Of a DNA stretch of 64,000 nucleotides, positions 42,888 to 56,580 are shown in pieces. This stretch comes from an uncultured Nitrospina sp. (GTDB lineage Bacteria > Nitrospinota > Nitrospinia > Nitrospinales > VA-1). Position numbers and translations under genes: made by a program. The notes beneath the pieces were generated by a model that saw only the letters and a list, made by a program, of their open reading frames with translations, did no database searches and had not been told where the DNA came from. The stretch lies in assembly GCA_937891765.1 (NCBI GenBank), contig CALAGQ010000037.1, positions 1-64,000 on the forward strand. Reading direction: 5' to 3'. Position 1 is the first letter of the stretch, and every line of letters starts with the position of its first letter.

Positions 42888-43655
42888 TTAACCCTTGCGG
42901 ACTTTCACTTCTGCCGCATGGGCTTTAGCCCTCTTAAGCATCGCGGCTCTTTCCTCTGAGGAAAAGTCTTTTCTGGGGATGGGTTTGGGGGTTCCTCCAG
43001 AAGCCTTGGGTGCGGTGGCGGGTGCTGCTTGTTCGGCACCGGCCGATGTTGCTGCTTCTGCTGGTTTTTCACTGACTGTTTCTGCTTTCGGGGCGGCAGG
43101 TGCTCCTGTCTTGGCGAGCGGGGCCTCTCCCTCTTTACGGATCAACCGCATTGAAGACCAGACATCCGCAGTGGGATAAGGCGTGTCGACCCCTATCTTC
43201 AAATCCATGCGGATAATTTTTTCATCGGAACACTCGGTGATCCAGGTATTGGACGCTCCACCGGGAGCAAATATTCCGTCAATAGGATAACTTGTCCCAT
43301 TTTTATCGACCAAGGATTTCACTCCAGTCTTATCGAAAAGCGTCAACGCCTCGGCCTTGTTCGGGATCCGCCAATTATCGTAACCACCAAACTTGTCCTT
43401 ATTCTTGTTGACCCAGTCTACATATTCACGGTGATCGGCCCAGGTATAAAACTTTTTCACATCCAGCCAGGCGTCGGTCTTCTTCCACATATAACCGGTA
43501 TTGGGATCAGTGATGGTGCCATCACCGTTATCGACAAGGGATTCCCCTACCGGACCAGCCTTTTTTGCCGCCTCGGCTTTTTTAGCGGCGGCGAGTTTGG
43601 CCTTTTCAGCAGGCGATAACGCTGTGGCTTCTGATGAAGGGGGAGTGTCTGACAT
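42888..43655 (-). CDS. Lcl/DUF1566-domain protein with Ala/Lys-rich tails
   Basis: The 255-residue protein contains an Lcl-type (DUF1566) domain at about 40-175: DNGDGTITDPNTGYMWKK, YDNWRIPNKAEALTLFD and VWSSMRLIRK. Low-complexity Ala/Lys or Ala/Pro stretches flank it (AEKAKLAAAKKAEAAKKAG; AAPKAETVSEKPAEAATSA). No signal peptide is seen, unlike many secreted Lcl proteins. It starts two bases after the stop of an unknown 93-residue gene. Function is unknown; the domain occurs in adhesin-like and surface proteins. Confidence 0.75.
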   Translation of the reverse strand: MSDTPPSSEATALSPAEKAKLAAAKKAEAAKKAGPVGESLVDNGDGTITDPNTGYMWKKTDAWLDVKKFYTWADHREYVDWVNKNKDKFGGYDNWRIPNKAEALTLFDKTGVKSLVDKNGTSYPIDGIFAPGGASNTWITECSDEKIIRMDLKIGVDTPYPTADVWSSMRLIRKEGEAPLAKTGAPAAPKAETVSEKPAEAATSAGAEQAAPATAPKASGGTPKPIPRKDFSSEERAAMLKRAKAHAAEVKVRKG

Positions 43656-43657
43656 GC

Positions 43658-43939
43658 TTAACCTCTTTGAACCGAAGAAGATTCAATCTCTTCTAAAATA
43701 TCATTCAAATCTTTTTCCGTGTCGGTGAGGTCTTTCAATATCTCACCCAGTCTGGAGGCAGAAAACGCGTCTAACCGAGAATGGAAATCCACTCTATAGT
43801 CTGCAGCATTTTTACGGATCCAATCCACAGCAACCTGCTCCTGAGTCTCACAACTCATATTGGCGCATTTTTTATCCAGCAGGTTCGTCTGGGATAACCG
43901 TATAATTTCACAAATCAAATCTTCTTTGATCCGGCTCAT
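43658..43939 (-). CDS. Hypothetical protein
   Basis: The 93-residue acidic helical protein (VDFHSRLDAFSASRLGEILKDLTDTEKDLNDILEEIE) belongs to no family I recognise. Two cysteines near residue 30 (KKCANMSCETQEQ) form CxxxC. It lies directly upstream of the Lcl-domain gene with a two-base gap, so the two should be cotranscribed. Confidence 0.55.
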   Translation of the reverse strand: MSRIKEDLICEIIRLSQTNLLDKKCANMSCETQEQVAVDWIRKNAADYRVDFHSRLDAFSASRLGEILKDLTDTEKDLNDILEEIESSSVQRG

Positions 43940-44175
43940 ACTAAAATTTTAACACAGAATGTGACGGGAAATTAGCCCGGTGGCTATAAAAAGGGGCCAC
44001 TCTATAACGGTTTTTCAGGCTTGTCAACGTGATATTTCTGTAACCCTATATATCTTTGATACTTATAGAGTTATTGCTATTTTTTCGACCCTGAGTGGGA
44101 CTGTTTCCTGGATACAATTTTATCGTCCTGCTGCACAGACATGAAGTCTTTTTAACGGGATGACACCTGCCCCTC

Positions 44176-44985
44176 TCAACTCGAAGATCGAGGATCGAAA
44201 GCCTCGCGCAAGCTATCCCCCAAAAAATTGAACGACAGGATGGTTAAAAAAATTGCCAAAGAGGGAAACAGAATAAGGTGCGGATAAAACTTGATCGCCG
44301 TCCAGCCATCGTTGGCCAGAGTCCCCCAACTGCTGAATGGAGGAGCTATTCCCAACCCAATAAAACTCAATGTCGATTCGGCTAAAATCGCCATAGGTAT
44401 GCGAAAACTCAAAGTCACCACCAGAATGCCGAGGATGTTAGGGAGAATTTCTCGCACCAGTATCCGTGCAGGACTCGCACCCAGCGCACGAGCCGCCATC
44501 ACGTAAGGAAACTCTTTGATCCTGAGGACCTCTCCGCGCACCAATCTGGCGACCGTGACCCAACTCACCAGCGTCAACGCAACGAAAACTCCCGCCACCC
44601 CACGTCCCATCAAAACGGTGATGAGAATAATCATCAACAGGTCAGGCAGAGCGAAGACCACATCCACCAACCGCATCATCAGGTTGTCGGTCCTGCCACC
44701 GACATAAGCCGAAATGGCTCCATAGACCGTTCCGATCAGCAAGGCGAACAAGGTGGTGAACACACCGATAAACAGCGATACCCGCGCCCCATAAATCATG
44801 CGCGAAAGAAGGTCGCGGCCGAGACGATCTGTGCCCATCCAGTGGTCCAGACTGGGAAAAGCCAGAGTCCTCAACGTATCCTGCGTTTCATAGGAATAGG
44901 GAGCCATCCAAGGAGCTAACACCGCAACCGCTGAAATGATCAGCAGGAAACCGGCGCTCAATTTGGAAGTCAGGGAATATTTCAT
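44176..44985 (-). CDS. Peptide/nickel-type ABC transporter permease (OppC/DppC-like)
   Basis: The 269-residue inner-membrane protein has six membrane helices, the OppC N-terminal region (HWMGTDRLGRDLLSRMIYGAR) and the permease EAA loop (RALGASPARILVREILPNILG). It overlaps the OppB-like gene by four bases, so the pair makes a heterodimeric channel. No binding protein or ATPase gene lies in the window, so substrate specificity is open. Confidence 0.9.
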   Translation of the reverse strand: MKYSLTSKLSAGFLLIISAVAVLAPWMAPYSYETQDTLRTLAFPSLDHWMGTDRLGRDLLSRMIYGARVSLFIGVFTTLFALLIGTVYGAISAYVGGRTDNLMMRLVDVVFALPDLLMIILITVLMGRGVAGVFVALTLVSWVTVARLVRGEVLRIKEFPYVMAARALGASPARILVREILPNILGILVVTLSFRIPMAILAESTLSFIGLGIAPPFSSWGTLANDGWTAIKFYPHLILFPSLAIFLTILSFNFLGDSLREAFDPRSSS

Positions 44986-45899
44986 TTTAAAGTCACTCGC
45001 GGATCCAGCCAGCCGTAAATCATATCCACCACCAAATTCGCAATCACAATCAGCACCGCGTAAACCAGCGTCACTCCCATGATTAACGGATAGTCCCGGT
45101 TAGTCACTGCGGTGATGAAGAACCGTCCCATCCCCGGAATGGAAAAGATAAACTCAATCACAAATGAGCCGGTGACCAGTCCAGCGGTCAAAGGCCCCAT
45201 CACCGAAACAATCGGGTAGATGGAATTCATCAAAACATGTTTGAACATGATCACCGGTTCCGTCAGGCCCTTGGCGCGTGCGGTTCGGATATAGTCAGAA
45301 GACAAAACATCCAGCATCGTGGTTCGGGTCAGCCGGGCAACATACCCGGCAAAACCTGCGCCCAGAGCGAATGCCGGTAAAATCATATGACGGGGTCCTT
45401 CCCACAAAGCAGGAGGGAACCAGTGCCAGTGATGCGAAAAGATCCATACGGATATTGCGCCCAAAACAAAACTGGGCACAGAAATTCCCATCGCCGCCAA
45501 AAGCAGGACAGACCGGTCCAGCGCAGAGTTTTTCCAGTATGCCGAGATCATCCCGGCAGGCACCCCCAGCCCCAAAACAACCAGAACCGCGCAGAGCCCT
45601 AAAGTAAAAGAAACCGGAAAGGTGTCGCGAATGATATCCGAAACATCGCGCCCCAAATATTTATAAGACGGCCCCAGATCGCCTTGCAGCAATTGCTTCA
45701 TGTATAGAAGATATTGCAGGGGAACGGGCTTATCGAGATGATACTTGGCTTCGATATTGGCGATGATTTCCGGGGGAAGAATTTTTTCTGCATCGAACGG
45801 CCCGCCCGGAACCCAGTGCATGATGAGAAAGGTGAGCGTCGCAACCGTAACCAGAACCGGTATCCCTGATAAAATCCGCCTGAGAACAAATCGCAACAT
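44982..45899 (-). CDS. Peptide/nickel-type ABC transporter permease (OppB/DppB-like)
   Basis: The 305-residue protein has the N-terminal helix MLRFVLRRILSGIPVLVTVATLTFLIMHWVPGGPFD and later the EAA-like loop (YIRTARAKGLTEPVIMFKHVLMN), both typical of OppB/DppB. Six membrane helices are visible. It is the first gene of the leftward pair, divergent from ubiD. A binding protein and ATPases must be encoded elsewhere if the transporter is active. Confidence 0.9.
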   Translation of the reverse strand: MLRFVLRRILSGIPVLVTVATLTFLIMHWVPGGPFDAEKILPPEIIANIEAKYHLDKPVPLQYLLYMKQLLQGDLGPSYKYLGRDVSDIIRDTFPVSFTLGLCAVLVVLGLGVPAGMISAYWKNSALDRSVLLLAAMGISVPSFVLGAISVWIFSHHWHWFPPALWEGPRHMILPAFALGAGFAGYVARLTRTTMLDVLSSDYIRTARAKGLTEPVIMFKHVLMNSIYPIVSVMGPLTAGLVTGSFVIEFIFSIPGMGRFFITAVTNRDYPLIMGVTLVYAVLIVIANLVVDMIYGWLDPRVTLK

Positions 45900-46040
45900 A
45901 AGATTATTTTACCATATTCGAGCGAGTCACCGTTGTAGCGCCTACTAATTGGCGCATTTTTTCAATTGATAATTAATTCTCTATTGTTCGGGACCGGTAG
46001 GATATAATAGTAGGTCGTTTATTTTTTAACCGGAAGTTTC

Positions 46041-47861
46041 ATGAACTACCCTTCTTTAAGAGAATTCATCGACCGGCTGGAGTTTGAGGAAGAACTCCTG
46101 CGGATCAAAGAACCCGTTTCACCCATTCTCGAAATCGCGGAAATCACCGATCGGGTCTCCAAACAGCTTGGCGGCGGCAAAGCTCTGCTATTCGAAAACG
46201 TAGAGGGTAGTTCCATGCCAGTGTTGATCAACGCTTTTGGCAGTGCCAAACGTATGAACATGGCATTGGGTGTCCACAACATTGAAGACATCCCTAAAAG
46301 AATCGAACGCTATATAAAAATACCGCCTCCCACAACCCTGCTGGACAAGGCCAAGCTTTTGCCCATGCTTTTACAGGCGGCACAGTTTCCGCCTAAACTC
46401 TTGCACACGGCTCATCCGCCCTGTCAGGAAGTCATCCATCTAAATGATGCTATCGATCTGGGTGCGATCCCGATACTACAATGCTGGCCTGGGGATGCCG
46501 GACGATTCATCACCTTTCCCATCGTGATCAACCGCAGCGCTGACAAGAAAATTCGCAATGTTGGACTCTACCGCATGCAGGTGTACGACAAAAAAACCAC
46601 CGCCATGCACTGGCATATCCATAAAGATGGCGCCCATTTTTTCCATGAATATAAAAAACAGAATAAGGTGATGGAAGTCGCAGTCGCGCTCGGTGCCGAC
46701 CCGGCATCTTGTTATTCAGCTTCCGCTCCCCTGCCCTATGGCATTGACGAGTTTCTTCTCGCAGGTTTTATCCGCAAGCAAAGCGTGCCACTGGTGAAAT
46801 GCAAAACGGTTGACCTGGAAGTTCCGGCCAACGCCGAAATTGTTCTGGAAGGATTCATCGACCCCTCAGAAATGCGACTGGAGGGTCCGTTTGGCGACCA
46901 CACCGGCTATTACTCGCAGGATGGTGATTACCCGGTTCTGCACCTCACCGCTATCACCCACCGCAAAGATCCTATTTACCTGACCACTATCGTGGGCAAA
47001 CCGCCTCAGGAAGATTTTTATCTGGGTCAGGCTACCGAGCGTATCTTTCTGCCTCTACTCAAAACCCAACTTCCTGAAATCGTGGACATGGATATGCCCG
47101 TGGAGGGGGTCTTTCACAATTGCGTCATTGTTTCCATCGACAAGCGTTACCCCATGCAATCCCGACGGCTGATGAGTGCTTTGTGGGGACTCGGCCAAAT
47201 GAGTTTTGTCAAAACCATCGTCACCGTTGATGCCGAAGTCAATGTTCATGACTATGAAGAGGTGGCAAACCTTTTACTCAGCGAGGTAGATTTTGCAACA
47301 GACCTGTTTTTCTCTGAAGGAATTCTCGATGTTCTCAACCATGCTTCCGACCATGCACTCTATGGCTCAAAGCTGGGCATAGATATTACAACCAAAATCG
47401 AAGGTGAGCCAGGTTATGGCAAAGAGGCTCCTGCCCACATCCAAACTCACACGCTTCCAACAAAGGAAAAAGTGATGGAAGCATTTCAGGAACTTAAAGC
47501 CTGCAGGATTTTAGAACTTCAAGCCCCGATCCTGCTCGTGGCTCTCGATAAAACAGCTCCGAATCAGGGTGAAGAGTTCATCGATGCGTTTCTCGATCAC
47601 CCTGACTTTTCTGCTATAGAAATTGTCATCGTACTGGAAGGCCATGTCGACATCACAAATATCTCTACCGTGATGTGGAAGTTCTTCAACAACCTCGATC
47701 CGAAACGGGACTTCCATTTCCAGGAGGAACGGCTGGGCATTGATGTAACGCAAAAATTTTCCGAAGAAGGTTATCAACAACACTGGCCGGAAGAAATTGA
47801 AATGACGGAAGAGATCAAGACCAAGGTCGATAAAAAGTGGCACACCCTTTTCAAAGAATGA
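46041..47861 (+). CDS. UbiD-family decarboxylase
   Basis: UbiD enzymes decarboxylate aromatic or unsaturated acids with prenylated FMN. The 606-residue protein shows [22 protein letters not shown] at the N-terminus, the [10 protein letters not shown]-like [40 protein letters not shown] and [27 protein letters not shown], which holds the conserved Glu/Asp residues. The length exceeds E. coli UbiD (about 497) and fits the long menaquinone-pathway (MqnL-type) group. No UbiX flavin prenyltransferase is adjacent. GGAAG precedes ATG 46041, and TATAAT lies at 46003-46008. Quinone synthesis is likely but not proved. Confidence 0.88.
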   Translation: MNYPSLREFIDRLEFEEELLRIKEPVSPILEIAEITDRVSKQLGGGKALLFENVEGSSMPVLINAFGSAKRMNMALGVHNIEDIPKRIERYIKIPPPTTLLDKAKLLPMLLQAAQFPPKLLHTAHPPCQEVIHLNDAIDLGAIPILQCWPGDAGRFITFPIVINRSADKKIRNVGLYRMQVYDKKTTAMHWHIHKDGAHFFHEYKKQNKVMEVAVALGADPASCYSASAPLPYGIDEFLLAGFIRKQSVPLVKCKTVDLEVPANAEIVLEGFIDPSEMRLEGPFGDHTGYYSQDGDYPVLHLTAITHRKDPIYLTTIVGKPPQEDFYLGQATERIFLPLLKTQLPEIVDMDMPVEGVFHNCVIVSIDKRYPMQSRRLMSALWGLGQMSFVKTIVTVDAEVNVHDYEEVANLLLSEVDFATDLFFSEGILDVLNHASDHALYGSKLGIDITTKIEGEPGYGKEAPAHIQTHTLPTKEKVMEAFQELKACRILELQAPILLVALDKTAPNQGEEFIDAFLDHPDFSAIEIVIVLEGHVDITNISTVMWKFFNNLDPKRDFHFQEERLGIDVTQKFSEEGYQQHWPEEIEMTEEIKTKVDKKWHTLFKE

Positions 47862-47877
47862 TTGGTACTCCGACATA

Positions 47878-50703
47878 ATGGCACTGGAACACATCACCAT
47901 AAAAGGCGCAAGGGAACATAACCTTAAAAATCTCGACCTCACTCTGCCACGAGAAAAACTAGTGGTGATAACGGGTTTGAGCGGATCAGGAAAATCGTCT
48001 CTCGCTTTCGATACTATTTATGCCGAGGGTCAGCGGCGCTACGTTGAATCCCTTTCCGCCTACGCGCGACAGTTTCTCCAATTGATGGAGAAGCCCGATG
48101 TCGACTCCATCGACGGACTTTCGCCCGCCATCTCAATTGAGCAGAAAACGTCGAGCAAAAATCCCCGTTCCACTGTTGGCACGGTGACGGAAATTTACGA
48201 CTATCTGCGCCTGCTCTACGCCAGGGTCGGCAAGGTTTCCTGTTACGGTTGCGGGCGGCAAATCACTTCACAAACCGTGCAACATATTGTGGATCAGGTG
48301 CAGGCCATCCCTGTCGGCAAAAAGGTGATGATCCTTTCCCCTGTCGCCCGGAATAAAAAGGGAGAGTTTAAAAAAGAAATTCTGGATATGAAGCGAAACG
48401 GATTCGTGCGTGCACGAATCAACGGGGAAGTCCGCTCTCTGGAAGAGGAAATTATTCTCAACAAAAAATTCAAACACACTCTGGAAACAGTGGTAGACAG
48501 GCTGGTCATCAAGGAAAAAATGGGCAAACGGCTGGCTGATTCGGTCGAAACTGCCCTCAAGCACGGAGAAGGTTCACTGGTCGTTTCTATTCTTGATGAT
48601 GATGAAAAACCGCAGGAGTTGTTGTTCAGCGAAAAATTTGCCTGCAGTTATTGCAACATCAGTTATCCCGAACTGGAGCCGCGCTTGTTCTCCTTCAACA
48701 ATCCGCAGGGAGCCTGCGCCCAATGTGATGGACTGGGAATCAAAATGGTGATTGATCCGGAACTGGTCGTTCCCGATCCCAAGTTGTCCATTCGCGATGG
48801 AGCTTTAAAGCCCTGGGAAAAACGCAATTCCATCTATTTCCACCAAATGCTGGATACGATTTCCGGTCATTTCAAATTCAAACTCAGCATCGCGTTTGAG
48901 AAACTTCCTAAAAAAGTTAGCGATATTTTGTTGTTCGGTTCCGGTGACGAACCGATAAAATATTATTTTGAAAAGGACGGTAAAAAACAATTCTACACCG
49001 ACACCTTCGATGGCGTGATCCCCGACCTGGAGCGGCGTTACCGGGAAACCGAGTCCACCTCCAGCCGTGAAGAAATTGCACGCTATATGCGTCCTCTCGC
49101 CTGCCATGCTTGCAACGGTGATCGACTGCGAAAAGAAGCGGTCGCGGTAAAAGTCGCCGATCTGAATATCGTCGAGCTCACGGCATTCTCCATTGGAAAA
49201 GCCTATCAATTTTTTCAGGAATTGAAACTAAGCCAGCAGGAACATAATATCGCCCGCAGAATCGTCAAAGAAATTAAGGAGCGACTGGGCTTCCTCACCA
49301 ATGTCGGATTGAACTATCTTTCTCTCGACCGTTCCTCAGGCACTCTATCTGGAGGAGAGAGTCAGCGCATCCGTCTCGCCACCCAGATCGGTTCCAGCTT
49401 AATGGGAGTTCTATATGTGCTTGATGAGCCCAGCATCGGGCTGCATCAAAGGGACAACGACCGTCTGCTCAATACCCTCCTCCGCCTGCGTGATCTTGGT
49501 AATACCGTCATCGTCGTCGAACATGATGAGGCCACCATCCGTGCTGCCGACTATGTTGTGGATCTTGGCCCCGGTGCGGGAGTTCATGGTGGGGAAACTA
49601 TTTTTGCGGGCACACCCAAAGCCCTGCTGAAATCGAAAGACTCCCTGACCGGACAATATCTATCAGGCAAGAAAAAGATTCCACTTCCCAAACACCGACG
49701 CAAGGGCAATGGCAAAACACTTGACATTCAGGGGGCTCATGAAAACAACCTGAAAGAAATATCGGTGAAAATTCCTCTCGGTTGCTTTGTCTGTGTAACC
49801 GGAGTATCCGGCTCAGGAAAGAGCACGCTCACCATTGATATTTTATATAAGGCTCTGGCCCAGCATTTCTGGAACTCGCTGGACAAGCCCGGAGCATTTA
49901 AAACAATTCAAGGCATTCAATGGCTCGATAAAGTCATCGATATTGATCAGTCACCGATAGGCAGAACACCTCGCTCCAACCCCGCCACCTATACCGGCAT
50001 ATTCACCCTTGTGCGGGAATTGTTCAGCCAGGTTCCCGAGTCCCGCGCCCGTGGTTACAAGCCGGGCCGATTCAGCTTTAATGTCAAGGGAGGGCGGTGC
50101 GAAGCCTGTCAGGGTGACGGTGTCATCAAAGTGGAAATGCATTTTCTGCCTGATGTGTTCGTCACCTGCGAAGTGTGCCAGGGCAAGCGTTTCAACCGCG
50201 AAACCCTGGAAATCCTTTATAAAGGGAAAAACATTGCCGATGTGCTGAACATGACAGCGGAGGAAGCAAAGGAATTTTTCACCAACATTCCACCCATCAA
50301 AACCAAACTGCAAACCATCACCGATGTCGGACTCGACTACATCCGCCTCGGCCAGCAGGCCACCACATTATCCGGCGGCGAAGCTCAGCGGGTAAAGTTA
50401 TCGAAAGAGTTGAGCAAGCGCAGTACCGGAAGGACTCTTTATATTCTGGATGAACCGACAACCGGACTGCATTTTGCAGACATTGAGCATTTGCTGAAGG
50501 TTCTCGACAAACTGGTTGATGCCGGCAACACGGTTATCATTATTGAACATAATATGGACGTGATCAAAACCGCTGATCATATCATCGACTTGGGGCCAGA
50601 AGGCGGAGATGGCGGCGGGCAGGTTCTGGCAGAAGGCACGCCAGAGCAGGTCGCGAAAGTTAAAGCTTCTTTCACGGGAAAATATTTAAAGGAATATCTT
50701 TAG
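47878..50703 (+). CDS. uvrA: Excinuclease ABC subunit A
   Basis: UvrA scans DNA and loads UvrB in nucleotide excision repair. The 941-residue length is typical. Features are [20 protein letters not shown], the zinc knuckle [19 protein letters not shown] with a later [22 protein letters not shown], the second Walker [16 protein letters not shown], the second zinc finger CEACQGDG...CEVCQGKRF and [12 protein letters not shown]. It lies 16 bases after the ubiD-family gene and may be cotranscribed. No LexA-type operator was seen upstream. Confidence 0.97.
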   Translation: MALEHITIKGAREHNLKNLDLTLPREKLVVITGLSGSGKSSLAFDTIYAEGQRRYVESLSAYARQFLQLMEKPDVDSIDGLSPAISIEQKTSSKNPRSTVGTVTEIYDYLRLLYARVGKVSCYGCGRQITSQTVQHIVDQVQAIPVGKKVMILSPVARNKKGEFKKEILDMKRNGFVRARINGEVRSLEEEIILNKKFKHTLETVVDRLVIKEKMGKRLADSVETALKHGEGSLVVSILDDDEKPQELLFSEKFACSYCNISYPELEPRLFSFNNPQGACAQCDGLGIKMVIDPELVVPDPKLSIRDGALKPWEKRNSIYFHQMLDTISGHFKFKLSIAFEKLPKKVSDILLFGSGDEPIKYYFEKDGKKQFYTDTFDGVIPDLERRYRETESTSSREEIARYMRPLACHACNGDRLRKEAVAVKVADLNIVELTAFSIGKAYQFFQELKLSQQEHNIARRIVKEIKERLGFLTNVGLNYLSLDRSSGTLSGGESQRIRLATQIGSSLMGVLYVLDEPSIGLHQRDNDRLLNTLLRLRDLGNTVIVVEHDEATIRAADYVVDLGPGAGVHGGETIFAGTPKALLKSKDSLTGQYLSGKKKIPLPKHRRKGNGKTLDIQGAHENNLKEISVKIPLGCFVCVTGVSGSGKSTLTIDILYKALAQHFWNSLDKPGAFKTIQGIQWLDKVIDIDQSPIGRTPRSNPATYTGIFTLVRELFSQVPESRARGYKPGRFSFNVKGGRCEACQGDGVIKVEMHFLPDVFVTCEVCQGKRFNRETLEILYKGKNIADVLNMTAEEAKEFFTNIPPIKTKLQTITDVGLDYIRLGQQATTLSGGEAQRVKLSKELSKRSTGRTLYILDEPTTGLHFADIEHLLKVLDKLVDAGNTVIIIEHNMDVIKTADHIIDLGPEGGDGGGQVLAEGTPEQVAKVKASFTGKYLKEYL

Positions 50704-50726
50704 CTCCCCCGCTTTTCAGGTTATCA

Positions 50727-51071
50727 CTAAAATTTTTCTTGCATCTCAAAATCATCCTGTGCCAACAACCAGTTGCTATTGTCTTGCAGAACCCATTTTC
50801 CCATTGTTATAATCCCCCGCCCCACATTCATGGTCCAGCTGGCAGACAGCAAAACGGTCGACGCATCGACCACTTGCAGACTCACGTCTACACACTTCAA
50901 ATCTCCTACTCCTGAACCCATAAAAGGACGCCAGAAGGCATCAATCTCAGCAGTTCCTTTAAAGGTGCCCAAGGGTTTGGCTTTGATGACCGCATTTGAT
51001 TGATAACCTGCCACACAACTCTCCACATCTCCCTTATTAAAGCTCTCAATCCATTTCTGACTGTACTGCAA
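50727..51071 (-). CDS. SnoaL/DUF4440-like protein, possibly N-truncated
   Basis: The 114-residue protein fits the NTF2-like fold (SFNKGDVESCVAGYQSNAVIKAKPLGTFKGTAEIDAFWRPFM, WTMNVGRGIITMGKWVLQDN). The only start in the open frame is TTG 51071, without a Shine-Dalgarno, and the frame is closed by a stop 39 bases further upstream. The first helix begins at once, so an N-terminal segment such as a signal peptide may have been lost. Function is unknown. It lies downstream of atpC on the same strand. Confidence 0.55.
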   Translation of the reverse strand: MQYSQKWIESFNKGDVESCVAGYQSNAVIKAKPLGTFKGTAEIDAFWRPFMGSGVGDLKCVDVSLQVVDASTVLLSASWTMNVGRGIITMGKWVLQDNSNWLLAQDDFEMQEKF

Positions 51072-51117
51072 AACAGAGGGGAGTCGGAGGGAGGGACTTG
51101 ACTAAACTATCCAGCTA

Positions 51118-53841
<2,724 letters not shown>

Positions 53842-53844
53842 ATT

Positions 53845-55353
53845 TTAATTTTTGAAAAGCCCCTTGAATTCTTCGATAGCGGCCTTCACCTGAGCTTCGG
53901 TCTCATCATCGAGTTTTTGGGATTTGGCAATTTTATCCATCACAGCCTTATGCTTCTCTTCCATAAAATTGAGCAAACCACTTTCAAATTTTTGAATATC
54001 ACCTACGGGGATATCGTCGACCAGACCCCGTACGCCTGCAAAGATAGAAATAATCTGTTCAACCACGCTCAACGGCTTGTACTGTCCCTGCTTGAGCAGT
54101 TCAACAAGTCGTTCGCCTCGATGGAGCTGTGCTTGCGTGGCCGCATCCAGGTCACTGCCAAACTGCGCGAAGGCCGCCATTTCACGATATTGAGCAAGAT
54201 CCAAACGTAACTTACCGGCGACCTGCTTCATGCCCTTAATCTGCGCCGCACCACCAACACGAGAAACTGAAAGTCCAACGTTGATCGCAGGACGTACGCC
54301 GGAATAAAACAAATCGGTTTCCAGAAAGATCTGTCCGTCCGTAATAGAGATCACGTTGGTCGGAATATATGCGGAAACGTCACCCGCCTGAGTTTCAATG
54401 ATCGGCAGAGCCGTCATGGAACCTGCTCCCAACTCGTCGCTGACTTTTGCGGATCGCTCCAGCAATCGGGAATGCAAAAAGAAAACGTCACCCGGATAAG
54501 CTTCGCGCCCCGGAGGTCGTCTTAACAAAAGAGACAACTGTCTGTAGGCTGCTGCCTGCTTACTCAGATCATCATAAACAATCAAGCAATGTTGTCCGTT
54601 ATCTCGGAAATATTCACCCATTGCGCATCCGGCATAAGGAGCGATAAACTGCATCGGTGCCGGGTCACTGGCTGAAGCCGAAACAACGATGGTGTATTCC
54701 ATTGCGCCATGTTCTTCCAGTGTTTTAACCACTCGGGCAACGGTGGACCGCTTTTGGCCTACCGCTACATAAATGCAGAACATGTTCTGCCCTTTTTGAT
54801 TGATGATCGCGTCAATAGCGACAGCAGTTTTACCCGTTTGCCGATCACCAATGATCAACTCTCTCTGTCCGCGTCCAATAGGAATCATTCCGTCAATAGA
54901 CTTGATCCCGGTCTGCATGGGCTCATGAACGGATTTCCTATCAATAACGCCAGGTGCAACTCTTTCAATCGGGCCAAACTTTTCTGTTTTGATCGGGCCT
55001 TTGCCATCAATAGGCTGTCCCAGCCCATCTACAACCCGACCAATCAGTTCGGGGCCGATGGGAACTTCCATGATGCGACCGGTCCGTTTGACTTCGTCAC
55101 CTTCTTTAATATTATCGTCACGCCCGAGCAGAACCGCCCCGACGTTATCTTCTTCGAGGTTCAAGACCATGCCAGCGAGTCCACCGGGGAATTCCAGAAG
55201 CTCACCCGACATCGCGGCACCGAGACCATAAATGCGTGCAATTCCGTCGCCCACGGAAATCACCCGTCCGGTTTCCTTGAGCTCGATCCCCTCATCAAAG
55301 CCTTCAATCTGCTTTTGAATCATGGAACTGATTTCATCGGCTCGTAAATTCAC
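53845..55353 (-). CDS. atpA: ATP synthase alpha subunit
   Basis: The non-catalytic F1 nucleotide-binding subunit, 502 residues. The P-loop is [15 protein letters not shown], and other marks are [49 protein letters not shown] and [20 protein letters not shown]. The N-terminus ([14 protein letters not shown]) is the delta-binding helix. It sits between atpH and atpG. Confidence 0.98.
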   Translation of the reverse strand: MNLRADEISSMIQKQIEGFDEGIELKETGRVISVGDGIARIYGLGAAMSGELLEFPGGLAGMVLNLEEDNVGAVLLGRDDNIKEGDEVKRTGRIMEVPIGPELIGRVVDGLGQPIDGKGPIKTEKFGPIERVAPGVIDRKSVHEPMQTGIKSIDGMIPIGRGQRELIIGDRQTGKTAVAIDAIINQKGQNMFCIYVAVGQKRSTVARVVKTLEEHGAMEYTIVVSASASDPAPMQFIAPYAGCAMGEYFRDNGQHCLIVYDDLSKQAAAYRQLSLLLRRPPGREAYPGDVFFLHSRLLERSAKVSDELGAGSMTALPIIETQAGDVSAYIPTNVISITDGQIFLETDLFYSGVRPAINVGLSVSRVGGAAQIKGMKQVAGKLRLDLAQYREMAAFAQFGSDLDAATQAQLHRGERLVELLKQGQYKPLSVVEQIISIFAGVRGLVDDIPVGDIQKFESGLLNFMEEKHKAVMDKIAKSQKLDDETEAQVKAAIEEFKGLFKN

Positions 55354-55905
55354 TTATGCTACCTCCTCGTTTTCTATTGTTCGTTTCAATATCTCTAAAC
55401 GGTTGCGAATGGTGTCATCCGCCACCTGGTCTCCGATGCGCAACATGATGCCGCCAATCAGCGACTCATCCACCTCGGTATCGATCAAAATAGTTTTCCC
55501 TAAAATCTTGTTCAGCGCAGCCTTCAAACGGTCCGTGTTGGTCGGGGTCAGCGGATGAGCAGAAATGACATGAACCCGCATCCGGTTCAACCGGCGATCC
55601 ACCACCTGTTCAAAGTATTCAACAATTTTCCCCAGATACACAATCCTGCCTCTCGCATTGAGCAGGCTCATCAAACTGGATACTTGTTCTCCCACAGCAA
55701 GCCGATCACATATTTCCTGAACCACGTTCTTTTTCTTTTCCAAGGAAATGGAAGGATGCTCAAAAAACTTCGCCAGCTGCTTTTCTGTTTTCATAGCCTC
55801 GCCAAAGGCTCTTAAGCTTTCCAGAGACTTTTCCAACAGGGTCTCATCCGAAATACTTCCAGACAGGGCCTCGGCATATCTTTTTCCAACCTGATTTTCA
55901 AGCAT
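55354..55905 (-). CDS. atpH: ATP synthase delta subunit
   Basis: The 183-residue stator subunit begins VGKRYAEALSGSI with a helical N-domain. It ends with LIGGIMLRIGDQVADDTIRNRLEILKRTI, the conserved delta C-terminus. It links F1 alpha to the b stalk. The stop abuts the atpA start with no gap. Confidence 0.95.
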   Translation of the reverse strand: MLENQVGKRYAEALSGSISDETLLEKSLESLRAFGEAMKTEKQLAKFFEHPSISLEKKKNVVQEICDRLAVGEQVSSLMSLLNARGRIVYLGKIVEYFEQVVDRRLNRMRVHVISAHPLTPTNTDRLKAALNKILGKTILIDTEVDESLIGGIMLRIGDQVADDTIRNRLEILKRTIENEEVA

Positions 55906-55927
55906 CGTTCAGCCTTAATTTAGCGCG

Positions 55928-56446
55928 TCAATTTTGACGTTTTTCCAGTTCCTGAATTACTTGTTCAATGGATTCTTCCACAAGCCTTTTCTTGTCCTCT
56001 TCGCCCAGAACCTTTTTCAGAAACTTCTCTGTTGAAGCAATCGTTAAAGCCGCCGTGTAACTGCGGATCTCCTGAAGAAGCTTGTTGCGCGAGCTTAGAA
56101 CTTCCTGCTCTGCGTCTTTGTGCATCTGTTGGACTTTTGCTTCGGTTTCCTGAAGGCTTTTTTCTCGAGCCTTCTTGGCCTCATCATGGGCCAACTGCAC
56201 AATCGTCTCGGCCTTGCCATGCGCGGCTTTCAGTGTTTCTTCCAGTTCTCTTTTGATTTGCTGCGCATCACCTTTCAGCTTCTCAGAGTCTTCCATATCA
56301 GTGCGGATTTTCTTCTCACGCATTTCCAGAGCTTCCAGAATAGGAGGAAAAGCGAATTTCTTGAGAATGAAAAACAACAGCCCAAAAGAAAGTACCGACC
56401 AGAAAATCAGCGAACCAAAAACAGAAACCTGTTCAAATTGAGGCAT
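55928..56446 (-). CDS. atpF: ATP synthase b subunit
   Basis: The 172-residue peripheral stalk protein has one membrane helix (FGSLIFWSVLSFGLLFFILKKF) and then a long charged coiled coil (ALEMREKKIRTDMEDSEKLKGDAQQIKREL). Only one b gene is present, so the stalk is probably a homodimer rather than b/b'. It lies 134 bases after atpE, an unusually wide gap in this operon, and 22 bases before atpH. Confidence 0.94.
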   Translation of the reverse strand: MPQFEQVSVFGSLIFWSVLSFGLLFFILKKFAFPPILEALEMREKKIRTDMEDSEKLKGDAQQIKRELEETLKAAHGKAETIVQLAHDEAKKAREKSLQETEAKVQQMHKDAEQEVLSSRNKLLQEIRSYTAALTIASTEKFLKKVLGEEDKKRLVEESIEQVIQELEKRQN

Positions 56447-56580
56447 ATCCTATCCTTATGAAAAGTTCGTCCAACAACATAGACATAGCGCCCGGCCACT
56501 TGGCGTGGTGCCAATGAGCAATGGGGGCAATATTTGCCCGCATAATAAAGCCATTGCAAATTGCCCGGCTCTTCGCCCCT

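Noticed and set aside
54709-55347. 212-residue plus-strand frame opposite atpA
   Set aside because: Antisense shadow of atpA, low similarity to any family.
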